A stretch of DNA of 64,000 nt from Pseudomonas delhiensis (GCF_900187975.1 NZ_FZPC01000015.1:1-64000); one strand, 5' to 3'. Positions 52,855 to 61,479 are shown, counted from the first letter of the stretch. The notes: generated by a model not told the origin, from the sequence alone. Numbers and translations: made by a program.

Positions 52855-53850
52855 ATGGACCTCTTGCAAGGCATGCAGGCCTTCGTGCGAGTGGTGGAAA
52901 GCGGCAGCTTCAGCCAGGCCGCCCGCGCCCTGGACATGTCGCCCTCGAAGGTCTCGCGGCTGGTCGCCGCGCTGGAGGAGCGGCTCGGCGCGCGCCTGCT
53001 GCAGCGCACCACCCGCAGCGTGGCGGTGACCGAGAGCGGCCGGCGCTACTTCAAGCGCTGCAAGGGCATCCTCGGCGAGATCGACGCCGCCGCCGCCGAG
53101 GCCGCCGGCTCCCGCTCGCGGGCCTGCGGGCGGCTGCGCCTGCACGCGGCCACCGAGTTCGGGCTGGAACACCTGACGCCGCTGATCGTCGAATACTGCG
53201 AGCGCTACCCCGAGGTGTCCATCGACCTGTCGCTGACCCAGGGCACCCCGGCCTTGCTGGAGGAGGGGCTGGACGTGCTGGTCACCCTGGCCCGCGGGCT
53301 GCCCGACTCGGCCTTCGTCGCCCAGCGCCTGGGCGGGGTGTTCGGCGTGGTCTGCGCCGCGCCGGCGTACCTGGCCCGGCACGGCGTGCCGCGCAGCCCG
53401 GAGGCGCTGCGGGAGCACCGCTGCCTGATGCTGGCCGACCCGCTGTTCCCCGACGGCTGGCACTTCGCCGAGGGCGACGGCGAGGCGCCCTTCGCCTTCG
53501 AGGACGTGCTCAAGGTCAACCTGCCCGAGGCGGCCAGCCAGGCGGCGGCGTCCGGCATGGGCGTGTGCCTGCTGCCCAGCTTCGTCGCCGCCAGGGCATT
53601 GCGCGAGGGGCGCCTGCTGCGGGTGCTGCCCGAGTGGCGCCTGCACACCCGCGAGGTGTTCGCGCTCTATTCCTCGCGGCGCTTCCTCGACGCCAAGATC
53701 CGCACCTGGGTCGACTTCCTCAAGCAGCGCCTGCCCCAGGCCTTCGCCCGCGACCAGGCGGTGCTCGACGACCCGCGCTACTGGGCGCGCCCCGGCGCCA
53801 CCGGCCGAGCGAACCGGGCTCAGGCGCCCGAGGGCGCTTCCCGGCGGTAG
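52855..53850 (+). CDS. LysR-family regulator
   Basis: This 331-residue LysR protein has the HTH MDLLQGMQAFVRVVESGSFS, DMSPSKVSRLVAALEERLGA, RLLQRTTRSVAVTESGR. This is the DsdA/PecT-like subgroup often adjacent to efflux or aromatic genes. It has a C-terminal tail of about 40 residues beyond the usual end. It follows the channel gene by 78 bp on the same strand. Its last 31 bp overlap the end of the convergent TetR gene, which is unusual for two regulators. Confidence 0.85.
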   Translation: MDLLQGMQAFVRVVESGSFSQAARALDMSPSKVSRLVAALEERLGARLLQRTTRSVAVTESGRRYFKRCKGILGEIDAAAAEAAGSRSRACGRLRLHAATEFGLEHLTPLIVEYCERYPEVSIDLSLTQGTPALLEEGLDVLVTLARGLPDSAFVAQRLGGVFGVVCAAPAYLARHGVPRSPEALREHRCLMLADPLFPDGWHFAEGDGEAPFAFEDVLKVNLPEAASQAAASGMGVCLLPSFVAARALREGRLLRVLPEWRLHTREVFALYSSRRFLDAKIRTWVDFLKQRLPQAFARDQAVLDDPRYWARPGATGRANRAQAPEGASRR

Positions 53851-54590
53851 GCGAGGAAGGCGCGGCCCTCCCGCGAGTTGAGGTTCAGCGCCCACACCGG
53901 GCGCGGCAGGTCCAGCTCGCCCGAGCCCCAGGCCTGCAGGTAGCCCAGCGAGAAGCCCACGCCGCGCCGGCAGGCGGCCGCGTCGTAGCCGACGCTGGCC
54001 ATGGCCATGTGCACGCAGGCGTCCATGTACTCGTTGACCTTCTCCACCCCCTGCAGGATGGTCTGGATGCACAGGGCCGAGGCGCCCATGAGGAAGTCGG
54101 TGGCGGCGTCGCTGCGCTCGAAGTCCAACTCGCCGGCGGCGCGGCCGCTCTCCAGGTCGCGCGCCATGTATTCGGCCACCAGCGCATGGTGCGGCCAGAC
54201 GTCGACGCGGGTGACGAAGCCGGCCCACTTGCGGTCCAGCAGGGCGCGCACCAGGAACACCCGGAAACCCACCGAGATGCGCTTCCACGGTTCCTGGAGG
54301 ATGTCGTAGAGCGGCAGGATGTCGGTGGTCATCTGGTTGCTCAGGTCCTGGCCGAGGGCGACCAGCACCTGGTCCAGCGAATCGAAGTAGCGGTAGAAGG
54401 TGCCGCGCGAGACCTTGGCCTCGCGGATCACGTCGTCGATCACCGGCGGCGTGGTGCCGGGCTCGGCGAATACCCGCATGGCCGCGTCGAGCAGGCGCGT
54501 GCGCATCAGCAGGCGTTTCTTCTCCGCCATCTTCGGGCGGTGGTCGGCGCTGGCCCGCCCGCGGGGGGCGGCCTGTTCACTGTCGGACAC
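53820..54590 (-). CDS. TetR-family regulator
   Basis: This regulator of about 256 residues has the TetR HTH (RLLDAAMRVFAEPGTTPPVI, AKVSRGTFYRYFDSLDQVLV) and a long C-terminal domain with FLMGASALCIQTILQGVEKV. A GTG at 54590 with AGGAG 9 nt upstream is the best start. ATG 54599 would have the ribosome site touching it, and TTG 54614 lies in an operator-like palindrome. It is divergent from the monooxygenase operon, with palindromes at both its own start and that of the operon, so it probably represses both. Confidence 0.83.
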   Translation of the reverse strand: MSDSEQAAPRGRASADHRPKMAEKKRLLMRTRLLDAAMRVFAEPGTTPPVIDDVIREAKVSRGTFYRYFDSLDQVLVALGQDLSNQMTTDILPLYDILQEPWKRISVGFRVFLVRALLDRKWAGFVTRVDVWPHHALVAEYMARDLESGRAAGELDFERSDAATDFLMGASALCIQTILQGVEKVNEYMDACVHMAMASVGYDAAACRRGVGFSLGYLQAWGSGELDLPRPVWALNLNSREGRAFLAYRREAPSGA

Positions 54591-54608
54591 GGACTTCATC
54601 TCCTGGAG

Positions 54609-54621
54609 TGACAAAATGTCA
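54609..54621. promoter_or_regulatory. TetR-type palindrome 1
   Basis: TGACAAAATGTCA is a perfect 5-bp inverted repeat with spacer AAA. It lies just before the TetR start, in its 5' leader. It shares the TGACA/TGTCA arms with sites at 54713 and 55022. Confidence 0.6.
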
Positions 54622-54712
54622 TTGTTAAAACCTATGCCGATTGTCGGCCGGATAAATTTATTTTATCGAGGCCCTTGAACGGCGCGGGCGTCTGTCCTAC
54701 ATTGCTGCTCAA

Positions 54713-54725
54713 TGTCGGAATGACA
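54713..54725. promoter_or_regulatory. TetR-type palindrome 2
   Basis: TGTCGGAATGACA has the same half-sites in everted orientation (TGTC...GACA). It lies 69 bp upstream of the polyproline leader peptide, in the probable promoter region. Confidence 0.4.
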
Positions 54726-54793
54726 AGTATGTTCGATCTTTAGCTTCTTCGTCAGTCCGGCGGTTTCGTCATAAAAACAACAGGAGACGAAAA

Positions 54794-54871
54794 ATGATCC
54801 GCAATGCCTTGCCGCCCCGCCTGTCCCGCCCGCTTCCTCCGCCGCCGCGCCGCAAGCGCCCGCGCGCCTGA
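54794..54871 (+). CDS. Polyproline leader peptide (upstream ORF)
   Basis: A 25-codon frame with a strong ribosome site (CAGGAGACGAAAA before ATG) encodes MIRNALPPRL, then SRPLPPPPRRKRPRA. A run of four prolines followed by a highly basic end is expected to stall ribosomes without EF-P. It stands alone in the 5' leader, 189 bp before the monooxygenase gene. No homologue is recalled. A role as an attenuator peptide is an inference. Confidence 0.5.
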   Translation: MIRNALPPRLSRPLPPPPRRKRPRA

Positions 54872-55021
54872 TATTTCCCCGCATCCCTAGACAACCCGGG
54901 TAGTCGCATGCCTTCGGGGCCGCCAAGGTCCTGAGCGACGGCGCACGCCCGTACGCGACCCCTTGCCGACCGTTGCGCCTGGTGGCCGCGGCCCGGGGGA
55001 TTCGTTCGCCCAGAACAAATG
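54872..55021 (+). other. Leader region between the uORF and the monooxygenase gene
   Basis: About 150 bp of GC-rich non-coding DNA. It contains several short self-complementary patches (for example ACAACCCGGGTAGT and GCGGCCCGGGGG) that could form alternative RNA structures after the uORF. No perfect long stem was found by eye. Confidence 0.4.
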
Positions 55022-55039
55022 AATGACACTTTAGTCATT
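55022..55039. promoter_or_regulatory. TetR-type palindrome 3
   Basis: AATGACACTTTAGTCATT has perfect 6-bp arms (AATGAC/GTCATT) and is followed by GTGACA, giving overlapping half-sites. It ends 21 bp before the monooxygenase ATG and resembles the palindrome at the TetR gene. Confidence 0.6.
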
Positions 55040-55060
55040 GTGACATAGAAGGTCGACGCC

Positions 55061-56287
55061 ATGAAAGAAGCGATGAAAGTATCCGACGTCAGCGTGCTGC
55101 CGGTGGCCGAGCAGGGCCCCTCCCTGCAGGAACTGGTCAAGCGCGCCGAAGCGCTGCAGCCGCTGCTGCGCAAGAACGCCGCGGAATCGGAAAGGAATCG
55201 CCGCGCCAGCGAGGAGAACATCCAGGCCATCCAGGAGGCAGGCCTGTTCCGCCTGATGGTGCCCAGGCGCTTCGGCGGCCACGAAGGCACCCTGCGTTCC
55301 CACCTGGAAGTCTCCGCGGCGCTGGCCGAAGGCTGCGGCGGCACCGCCTGGGTGGCCGCGCTGACCAACGTCTGCGCCTGGTTCACCTGCCTGTTCAGCG
55401 AGCGCGCGCAGAACGAAGTGTTCGGCGCCAACCCCGACGCCCGCGTGGCCGGGGTGTTCAACGCATCCCCCAGCACCCGCCGCGTCGAGGGCGGCCTGGT
55501 GGTCTCCGGCAAGTGGTACTTCTCCTCCGGCAGCCTGCACGCCGACTGGGCCGCCGTGGGCGCCGAGGAACGCGACGCCAACGGCGCGCTGGTGGCCCAG
55601 TACCTGGCGCTGATCCCGCGCGAGCAGTTCTGCATCGAGGACACCTGGTTCACCACCGGCATGCGCGCCTCGGGCAGCAACTGCATCGTCGCCGAGGAGG
55701 TGTTCGTGCCCGACCACCGCCTGCTGAACATGGGCGCGGCCATCGAGGGCGAGTACCCCACCCCGTTCAAGGACGAGGCCAGCTACCGCCCGCTGTTCGT
55801 GCCCTTCGCCGCGCTGATCCTCAACGGCGCGCAGCTGGGCCTGGGCCGAGCCGCGCTGAAGTACGTGATCGACAACGCCCCGCGCCGCGCCATTGCCTAC
55901 ACCTCGTTCGAGAAGCAGACCGACTCGGTGCTGTTCCAGGCCCAGGTTGCCGAGGCCGCGCTGAAGATCGACAGCGCCGAGCTGCGCGCCTTCCGCGCCG
56001 CCGACGAGATCGACGCCGCGGCGCGCCAGGGCCGCAGGCTCGACGCCACCACCCGCGCGCGCATCCGCGCCGACGTCGGCCTGGTCAACAGCCACATCAC
56101 CCAGGCCATCGACATCCTGCTGACCGCCCACGGCGCCGGCAGCTTCGCCGAGACCAGCCCGATGCAGCGCTGGTGGCGCGACTCCAACACCGCCGCGCGG
56201 CACGCCGTGGCCCTGCCGGCCATCGGCCTGGAGCTGTACGGCAAGGCCCTGCTGGGGCTGGAAAACACCGTCACCCCGCTGATCTGA
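55061..56287 (+). CDS. Flavin-dependent monooxygenase, oxygenase component (HsaA/HpaC2-like)
   Basis: This 408-residue protein has the acyl-CoA-dehydrogenase fold used by group D two-component flavin monooxygenases: an N-terminal helical region, MVPRRFGGHEGTLRSHLEVS, GGTAWVAALTNVCAWF, and the C-terminal ITQAIDILLTAHGAGSFAET and MQRWWRDSNTAARHAV. These use reduced flavin from a separate reductase to ortho-hydroxylate phenols. The reductase is the next gene, 14 bp away. The first step of a phenolic degradation route is the likely role; the substrate is unknown. Confidence 0.82.
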   Translation: MKEAMKVSDVSVLPVAEQGPSLQELVKRAEALQPLLRKNAAESERNRRASEENIQAIQEAGLFRLMVPRRFGGHEGTLRSHLEVSAALAEGCGGTAWVAALTNVCAWFTCLFSERAQNEVFGANPDARVAGVFNASPSTRRVEGGLVVSGKWYFSSGSLHADWAAVGAEERDANGALVAQYLALIPREQFCIEDTWFTTGMRASGSNCIVAEEVFVPDHRLLNMGAAIEGEYPTPFKDEASYRPLFVPFAALILNGAQLGLGRAALKYVIDNAPRRAIAYTSFEKQTDSVLFQAQVAEAALKIDSAELRAFRAADEIDAAARQGRRLDATTRARIRADVGLVNSHITQAIDILLTAHGAGSFAETSPMQRWWRDSNTAARHAVALPAIGLELYGKALLGLENTVTPLI

Positions 56288-56301
56288 CCGGAGGCGCCGC
56301 C

Positions 56302-56808
56302 ATGGACCCCAAACTCCTGCGTTCGGTGATGGGCCAGTTCGCCACCGGCGTCACCGTGGTGACCTACGTCGCCGACGGCGAGCCGGCGGGCATGACCGCC
56401 AACGCCTTCATGTCGGTGTCGCTGGAGCCGCCGCTGATCCTCGTCTCGGTGCGCAATTCCTCGCGCTTCAACCAGTGGGTGAAGGAGGGCGTGCGCTACG
56501 GCGTGAACTTCCTCGCCGAGACCCAGCGGCCGCTGAGCGCGCACTTCGGCGGGCGCCCGGAGGAGGGCCTGGCGCTGCCGTTCTGCCACCACCAGGACAC
56601 CCCGCTGCTGGAAGGCAGCCTGGTGCAGCTGGTGGCGCGCACGGTGGACGTGCACCCGGCCGGCGACCACCAGCTGTACATCGGCGAGGTCGAGCACCTG
56701 CGCATCGGCGAACAGCGCAAGCCGCTGCTGTTCTACAGCGGCCGCTACCACCAGGTGCATGCCCGCTCGCCGGGCGCCGAGTGGAACGGCTGCCACGAAG
56801 GCTGGTGA
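56302..56808 (+). CDS. Flavin reductase (HsaB/HpaC-type)
   Basis: This 168-residue flavin-reductase-like domain protein has LRSVMGQFATGVTVVTYVAD, GMTANAFMSVSLEPPLILVS and the C-terminal LLFYSGRYHQV. It supplies reduced FMN or FAD to the preceding monooxygenase. CGGAGGCGCC lies before the ATG. Confidence 0.88.
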   Translation: MDPKLLRSVMGQFATGVTVVTYVADGEPAGMTANAFMSVSLEPPLILVSVRNSSRFNQWVKEGVRYGVNFLAETQRPLSAHFGGRPEEGLALPFCHHQDTPLLEGSLVQLVARTVDVHPAGDHQLYIGEVEHLRIGEQRKPLLFYSGRYHQVHARSPGAEWNGCHEGW

Positions 56809-56831
56809 GCCTCCCGACACCCTGACTGACC

Positions 56832-56881
56832 GCGCGAACGCACCGGCGCCCCGGCAACGGGGCGCCCGGGGCGGTTCGCGC
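56832..56881 (+). other. Nested intergenic hairpin with GCAA tetraloop
   Basis: An outer stem (GCGCGAAC/GTTCGCGC) encloses a perfect 9-bp inner stem (GGCGCCCCG/CGGGGCGCC) closed by a GCAA tetraloop. It fills the gap between the reductase and aceE genes. There is no T tract, so it is more likely a processing, stability or attenuation element than a terminator. Confidence 0.6.
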
Positions 56882-56907
56882 CCGCCAACCCGATCGAGCA
56901 ATACGCC

Positions 56908-59559
56908 ATGACAGTCAAGATTCCCGAATTGCCCAGCGAGCAGGACAGCGATCGCCAGGAAACCCACGAATGGCTCGACGCCCTGGAGGCCGTGGCGCGC
57001 AGCGCCGGCGGCGAGCGCGTCGACTTCCTCCTGCAGCGCCTGGCCGAGCACGCCAGCCACCTGGGCGTGCGCCCCTCGGCGCACCCCTATTCGCTGTACC
57101 AGAACAGCATTCCCCTGGAACGGCAGCCGGCCTTCCCCGGCGACCTGGCCATGGAAGAGCGCATCACCTCGATCATCCGCTGGAACGCCCTGGCCATGGT
57201 GGCGCGGGCCAACAAGGCCTATGGCGAGCTGGGCGGCCACATCGCCAGCTACGCCTCGGCGGCGGAAATCTTCGAGGTCGGCTTCAACCACTTCTTCCGT
57301 GCCGACAGCGAGGCCGGCAAGGGCGACCTGGTGTACTTCCAGCCGCACTCGGCGCCCGGCGTCTACGCCCGCGCCTTCCTCGAAGGGCGCCTGGGCGAGG
57401 AACAGCTGCAACGCTACCGCCAGGAAGTGGACGGCGGCGGCCTGTGCTCCTACCCGCACCCCTGGCTGATGCCGGACTTCTGGCAGTTCCCCACCGGCTC
57501 CATGGGCATCGGCCCGATCAGCGCCATCTACCAGGCGCGCTTCCTCCGCTACCTGGAGCACCGCGGCATCGCCGACACCAGCCAGCGCCACGTCTGGGGC
57601 GTGTTCGGCGACGGCGAGATGGACGAGCCCGAGTCCCTCGCCGCGCTGTCCCTGGCCGCCCGCGAGAAGCTCGACAACCTGACCTTCGTGATCAACTGCA
57701 ACCTGCAGCGCCTGGACGGCCCGGTGCGCGGCAACGGGCAGATCATCCAGGAGCTGGAGGCGCTGTTCAGCGGCGCCGGCTGGAACGTCATCAAGGTCAT
57801 CTGGGGCTCGGACTGGGACGCGCTGTTCGCCCGCGACCGCAACCACGTGCTGCTGCGCCGCTTCGCCCACACCGTCGACGGCCAGTACCAGACCCTCGGC
57901 GCCAACGACGGCAGCTACAACCGCGCGCACTTCTTCGACCTGGACCCCGAGCTGCAGGCGCTGGTCTCGCACATGAGCCCCGAGGAGATCGACGGCCTGC
58001 GCCGCGGCGGCCACGACTTCCGCAAGCTGCACGCCGCCTTCGCCGCGGCCAGGGCGCACGACGGCCGGCCGACGGTGATCCTGGCCAAGACCAAGAAGGG
58101 CTTCGGCATGGGCCAGGCCGGCGAGTCGCGCAACACCTCGCACCAGCAGAAGAAGCTGGACATCGACGCGCTCAGGGCCTTCCGCGACCGCTTCGCCCTG
58201 CCGCTGGACGACGCCGCCCTGGAGGAAATGCGCTTCTACAAGCCGGCCGAGGACAGCGCCGAGCTGCGCTACCTGCGCGAGCGCCGCGAGGCCCTGGGCG
58301 GCTACCTGCCGCGCCGCGTCGGCCGCGCCGAGCCGCTGGCATTGCCGCCGCTGGACAGCTACGCGCAATTCGCCCTGCAGCCGGACGAGCGTGAAAGCTC
58401 CACCACCACCGCGGTGGTGCGGCTGTTCTCCAACCTGCTCAAGGACAAGCAGCTGGGCCCGCGCATCGTGCCCATCGTCGCCGACGAGGCGCGCACCTTC
58501 GGCATGGCCAACCTGTTCCGGCAGATCGGCATCTACTCGCCGGCCGGCCAGCTCTACGAGCCGGAAGACGCCGGGGCGATGCTCTACTACAAGGAAGCCC
58601 GCGACGGCCAGTTGCTGGAAGAGGGCATCACCGAGGCCGGGGCGATCTCCTCCTGGGTCGCGGCGGCCACCTCCTACAGCGTCAACGGCGTGCCCATGCT
58701 GCCGTTCTACATCTACTACTCGATGTTCGGCTTCCAGCGCGTCGGCGACCTCATCTGGGCCGCCGCCGACCAGCGCGCCCGCGGCTTCCTCATCGGCGCC
58801 ACCGCCGGGCGCACCACCCTGGCCGGCGAGGGCCTGCAGCACCAGGACGGCACCAGCCAGCTGGTCGCCGCTACCGTGCCCAACTGCCGCGCCTACGACC
58901 CGGCCTTCGCCAGCGAGGCGGCGGTGATCATCGACCACGGCGGCCGGCGCATGCTCGAAGAACAGCACGACGAGTTCTACTACCTGACGGTGACCAACGA
59001 GAACTACGTGCAGGCCCCGCTGGACGCCGCCCAGCACGCCGACGTGATCAAGGGCATGCGCCTGTTCGGCACCCGCGGGGAGGGCAAGCCCGCGGTGCGC
59101 CTGCTCGGCTCCGGGGCCATCCTGCGCGAGGTCATCGCCGCCGCCGAGCTGCTCGCCGGGGACTGGGGCGTGGCCAGCGAGATCTGGAGCGTCACCAGCT
59201 TCTCCGAACTGGCCCGCGAGGCCCGCGAGGTCGAGCGCCAGCAACTGTTCGGCGGCGCCGCCGAGGCCCGCAGCCACCTGCAAGCCTGCCTGCCCGGCAG
59301 CGCCCCGGTGGTGGCCGCCAGCGACTACGTGCGCGGCTACGCGCAACTGATCGCGCCCTACCTGCAGGCCCCGTACACCGCGCTGGGCACCGACGGCTTC
59401 GGCCGCAGCGACACCCGCCCGGCGCTGCGCCGTTTCTTCGAGGTGGACCGCCAGCACATCGCCCTGGCGGCGCTGGCCGGCATCGACCGCGACAAGCATG
59501 CCCAGGCCCGCGAACGCTACGCCATCGACGGCGCCGCCGTCGCGCCCTGGAACCATTGA
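56908..59559 (+). CDS. Pyruvate dehydrogenase-type E1 component (AceE paralogue)
   Basis: This 883-residue homodimeric E1 has the thiamine diphosphate motif GDGEMDEPES ... NCNLQRLDG, the TKKGFGMGQAGESRN segment, YYKEARDGQLLEEGITEAGA and LGTDGFGRSDTR. The length is that of AceE. Its place inside an aromatic-degradation operon, and the short single-lipoyl E2 next to it, indicate an accessory enzyme rather than the housekeeping one. It should decarboxylate a 2-oxo acid (pyruvate or 2-oxobutanoate) released by ring cleavage. The gene ends 12 bp before the E2 gene. Confidence 0.9.
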   Translation: MTVKIPELPSEQDSDRQETHEWLDALEAVARSAGGERVDFLLQRLAEHASHLGVRPSAHPYSLYQNSIPLERQPAFPGDLAMEERITSIIRWNALAMVARANKAYGELGGHIASYASAAEIFEVGFNHFFRADSEAGKGDLVYFQPHSAPGVYARAFLEGRLGEEQLQRYRQEVDGGGLCSYPHPWLMPDFWQFPTGSMGIGPISAIYQARFLRYLEHRGIADTSQRHVWGVFGDGEMDEPESLAALSLAAREKLDNLTFVINCNLQRLDGPVRGNGQIIQELEALFSGAGWNVIKVIWGSDWDALFARDRNHVLLRRFAHTVDGQYQTLGANDGSYNRAHFFDLDPELQALVSHMSPEEIDGLRRGGHDFRKLHAAFAAARAHDGRPTVILAKTKKGFGMGQAGESRNTSHQQKKLDIDALRAFRDRFALPLDDAALEEMRFYKPAEDSAELRYLRERREALGGYLPRRVGRAEPLALPPLDSYAQFALQPDERESSTTTAVVRLFSNLLKDKQLGPRIVPIVADEARTFGMANLFRQIGIYSPAGQLYEPEDAGAMLYYKEARDGQLLEEGITEAGAISSWVAAATSYSVNGVPMLPFYIYYSMFGFQRVGDLIWAAADQRARGFLIGATAGRTTLAGEGLQHQDGTSQLVAATVPNCRAYDPAFASEAAVIIDHGGRRMLEEQHDEFYYLTVTNENYVQAPLDAAQHADVIKGMRLFGTRGEGKPAVRLLGSGAILREVIAAAELLAGDWGVASEIWSVTSFSELAREAREVERQQLFGGAAEARSHLQACLPGSAPVVAASDYVRGYAQLIAPYLQAPYTALGTDGFGRSDTRPALRRFFEVDRQHIALAALAGIDRDKHAQARERYAIDGAAVAPWNH

Positions 59560-59571
59560 GGAGTGAACGCC

Positions 59572-60852
59572 ATGCAACAACTGATGGTTCCGGACATCGG
59601 CGACTTCAAGGACCTGCCGGTGGTGGAGGTGCTGATCAAGGCCGGCGACGTGGTCGCCGTGGAACAGCCGCTGATCGTCCTCGAATCCGACAAGGCGGTG
59701 ATGGACGTGCCCAGCACCCTGTCGTGCACCATTCGCGAGGTGCTGATCAAGCCCGGCGACAAGGTCTCCCAGGGCAGCGTGATCGCCCATATCGAAGCGG
59801 CCGGGGAGGGCGCGGCCGCACCTGCTGCTGCCGAGCCTGCGCCGGTCGTGGCGAAAGCCGAACCGCTGGCCGCCGCTCCCGCGCCCGTTGCGCAGCCCGT
59901 GCCGGCCGCCAGCGCCCCGGCGCCCAGCGTCGAGGAAGTGCGCAAGCCGCAGCTGGCCCTGGCCGGCCCGGCGGTGCGCAAGCTGGCCCGCGAGCTGGCC
60001 GTGGACCTCGACCAGGTGCCGGCCAGCGGCCCCAACGGCCGGGTGCTGCGCGAGGACGTGCTGGCCTTCGTCAAGGCCCAGCGCGAACAGCCGGCGGCCA
60101 GCGGCAAGGCCGGCGGCGGGCTCGACCTGCTGCCCTGGCCGCAGGTGGACTTCGCCCAGTTCGGCCATGTCGAGCGCCGCGCGCTGTCGCGCATCAAGCG
60201 CATCTCGGCGGCCAACCTGCACCGCAACTGGGTGAGCATCCCCCACGTCACCAACCACAGCCAGGCCGACGTCACCGAACTGGAGGCGCTGCGCGTGCAG
60301 CTCAACGCCGAGGCGCGCGAAGGCCAGGCCAAGGTCACCCTGCTGGCCTTCCTGATCAAGGCCTGCGTGGCGGCGCTGCAGCGCTTCCCGCAGTTCAACG
60401 TGAGCCTGGAGGGCGACGAGGTGGTGCAGAAGCACTACTTCCACATCGGCTTCGCCGCCGACACCCCCAATGGCCTGGTGGTGCCGGTGATCCGCGATGC
60501 CGACCGCAAGGGCATCGCCGCGCTGGCCGCGGAAATGGCCGAGCTGTCGCAACTGGCCCGCGCCGGCAAGCTGGCGCCGGCGCAGATGCAGGGCGGCTGC
60601 TTCTCCATCTCGTCCCTGGGCGGCATCGGCGGCGGCCACTTCACCCCGATCATCAACGCGCCCGAGGTGGCGATCCTCGGCGTCGGCCGCGCCGAGCTGC
60701 AACCGCGCTGGGACGGCAACGCCTTCCAGCCGCGCCTGCAGCTGCCGCTGTCGCTGTCCTGGGACCACCGCGCGGTGGACGGTGCCGAGGCCGGGCGCTT
60801 CCTCGCCCACCTGGCGACGCTGCTCGGCGACTTCCGCCGGGTACTGGTCTGA
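59572..60852 (+). CDS. Dihydrolipoamide acyltransferase E2 with a single lipoyl domain
   Basis: This 426-residue E2 has one lipoyl domain (1-80, Lys41 in ESDKAVMD), an Ala/Pro linker, a peripheral-subunit-binding domain (RKLARELAVDLDQVPASGPN) and a catalytic domain ending SWDHRAVDGAEAGRF with the HxxxDG active site. Housekeeping Pseudomonas AceF has more lipoyl domains and is longer, so this is a dedicated partner for the E1 upstream. No E3 gene is nearby; it would share the cell's lipoamide dehydrogenase. GAGGAG precedes ATG 59572. Confidence 0.9.
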   Translation: MQQLMVPDIGDFKDLPVVEVLIKAGDVVAVEQPLIVLESDKAVMDVPSTLSCTIREVLIKPGDKVSQGSVIAHIEAAGEGAAAPAAAEPAPVVAKAEPLAAAPAPVAQPVPAASAPAPSVEEVRKPQLALAGPAVRKLARELAVDLDQVPASGPNGRVLREDVLAFVKAQREQPAASGKAGGGLDLLPWPQVDFAQFGHVERRALSRIKRISAANLHRNWVSIPHVTNHSQADVTELEALRVQLNAEAREGQAKVTLLAFLIKACVAALQRFPQFNVSLEGDEVVQKHYFHIGFAADTPNGLVVPVIRDADRKGIAALAAEMAELSQLARAGKLAPAQMQGGCFSISSLGGIGGGHFTPIINAPEVAILGVGRAELQPRWDGNAFQPRLQLPLSLSWDHRAVDGAEAGRFLAHLATLLGDFRRVLV

Positions 60853-60875
60853 CGACAACAAGAAGGAGAACCGAA

Positions 60876-61469
60876 ATGAGCGTTTCCCCGAACCGGACCC
60901 CCGTCATCGCCGCCGGCGAGCGCGTGGTCCCGATGAAGATGGCGCACCTGGTGTTCCGCTGCGCCGACCGCAAGGCCATGGTCGACTGGTACCGCAAGCT
61001 GTTCCAGGCCGAGCTGGTGTTCGAGGACGAGATCCTCACCTTCATCACCTACGACGACGAGCACCACCGCCTGGCGTTCTTCAACATGCCGCACCTGCCG
61101 CCCAAGTCCGACGAGGTTACCGGCGTGCACCACATCGCCTACAGCTACGGGCACATCGACGACCTGCTGCGCACCTACCTGCGCCTGAAGGAGGAGGGCA
61201 TCCGGCCGTATTGGTGCATCAACCACGGCCCGACCACCTCGCTGTACTTCCGCGACCCGGAGGGCAACGACATCGAGCTGCAGGTGGACAACTTCAGCGA
61301 CGCCGCCGATGCCGCGGCCTTCTTCCACAGCGAAACCTTCGCCAACGACCCCATCGGCCTGGAGTTCGACCCCGACGCCATGGTCGAGCTGTGGCTCGGC
61401 GGCGCCAGCGAGGCCGAGCTGTGCCGCCTGGGCACCGCCGGCACCGGCACCCGCACCGTACTGGGATGA
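60876..61469 (+). CDS. One-domain VOC extradiol dioxygenase
   Basis: This 197-residue vicinal-oxygen-chelate protein has the ferrous 2-His-1-carboxylate set: His24 in KMAHLVF, His86 (or 85) in GVHHIAYSY, and Glu134 in NDIELQVDN. A conserved YFRDPEGNDIE loop is present. One-domain type I extradiol dioxygenases cleave catechols meta to the hydroxyls. It should act on the catechol made by the monooxygenase. The C-terminal 50 residues (DPDAMVELWLGGASEAELCR) form an extra helical tail. AGAAGGAG lies before the ATG. Confidence 0.82.
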   Translation: MSVSPNRTPVIAAGERVVPMKMAHLVFRCADRKAMVDWYRKLFQAELVFEDEILTFITYDDEHHRLAFFNMPHLPPKSDEVTGVHHIAYSYGHIDDLLRTYLRLKEEGIRPYWCINHGPTTSLYFRDPEGNDIELQVDNFSDAADAAAFFHSETFANDPIGLEFDPDAMVELWLGGASEAELCRLGTAGTGTRTVLG

Positions 61470-61479
61470 GGAAACGAAC

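Noticed and set aside
56908..60852. aceE-aceF as the housekeeping pyruvate dehydrogenase operon
   Set aside because: The E2 has one lipoyl domain and is about 120 residues shorter than typical Pseudomonas AceF, and the genes sit inside a ring-cleavage operon. An accessory role is more likely, though genome data would be needed to settle it.
55897..60861. Open frame of 1654 codons on the minus strand
   Set aside because: It is antisense to the monooxygenase, aceE and aceF genes. Its composition (runs of Ala, Val, Gly, Gln, His) is typical of a shadow frame in GC-rich DNA, and it has no motif or ribosome site.
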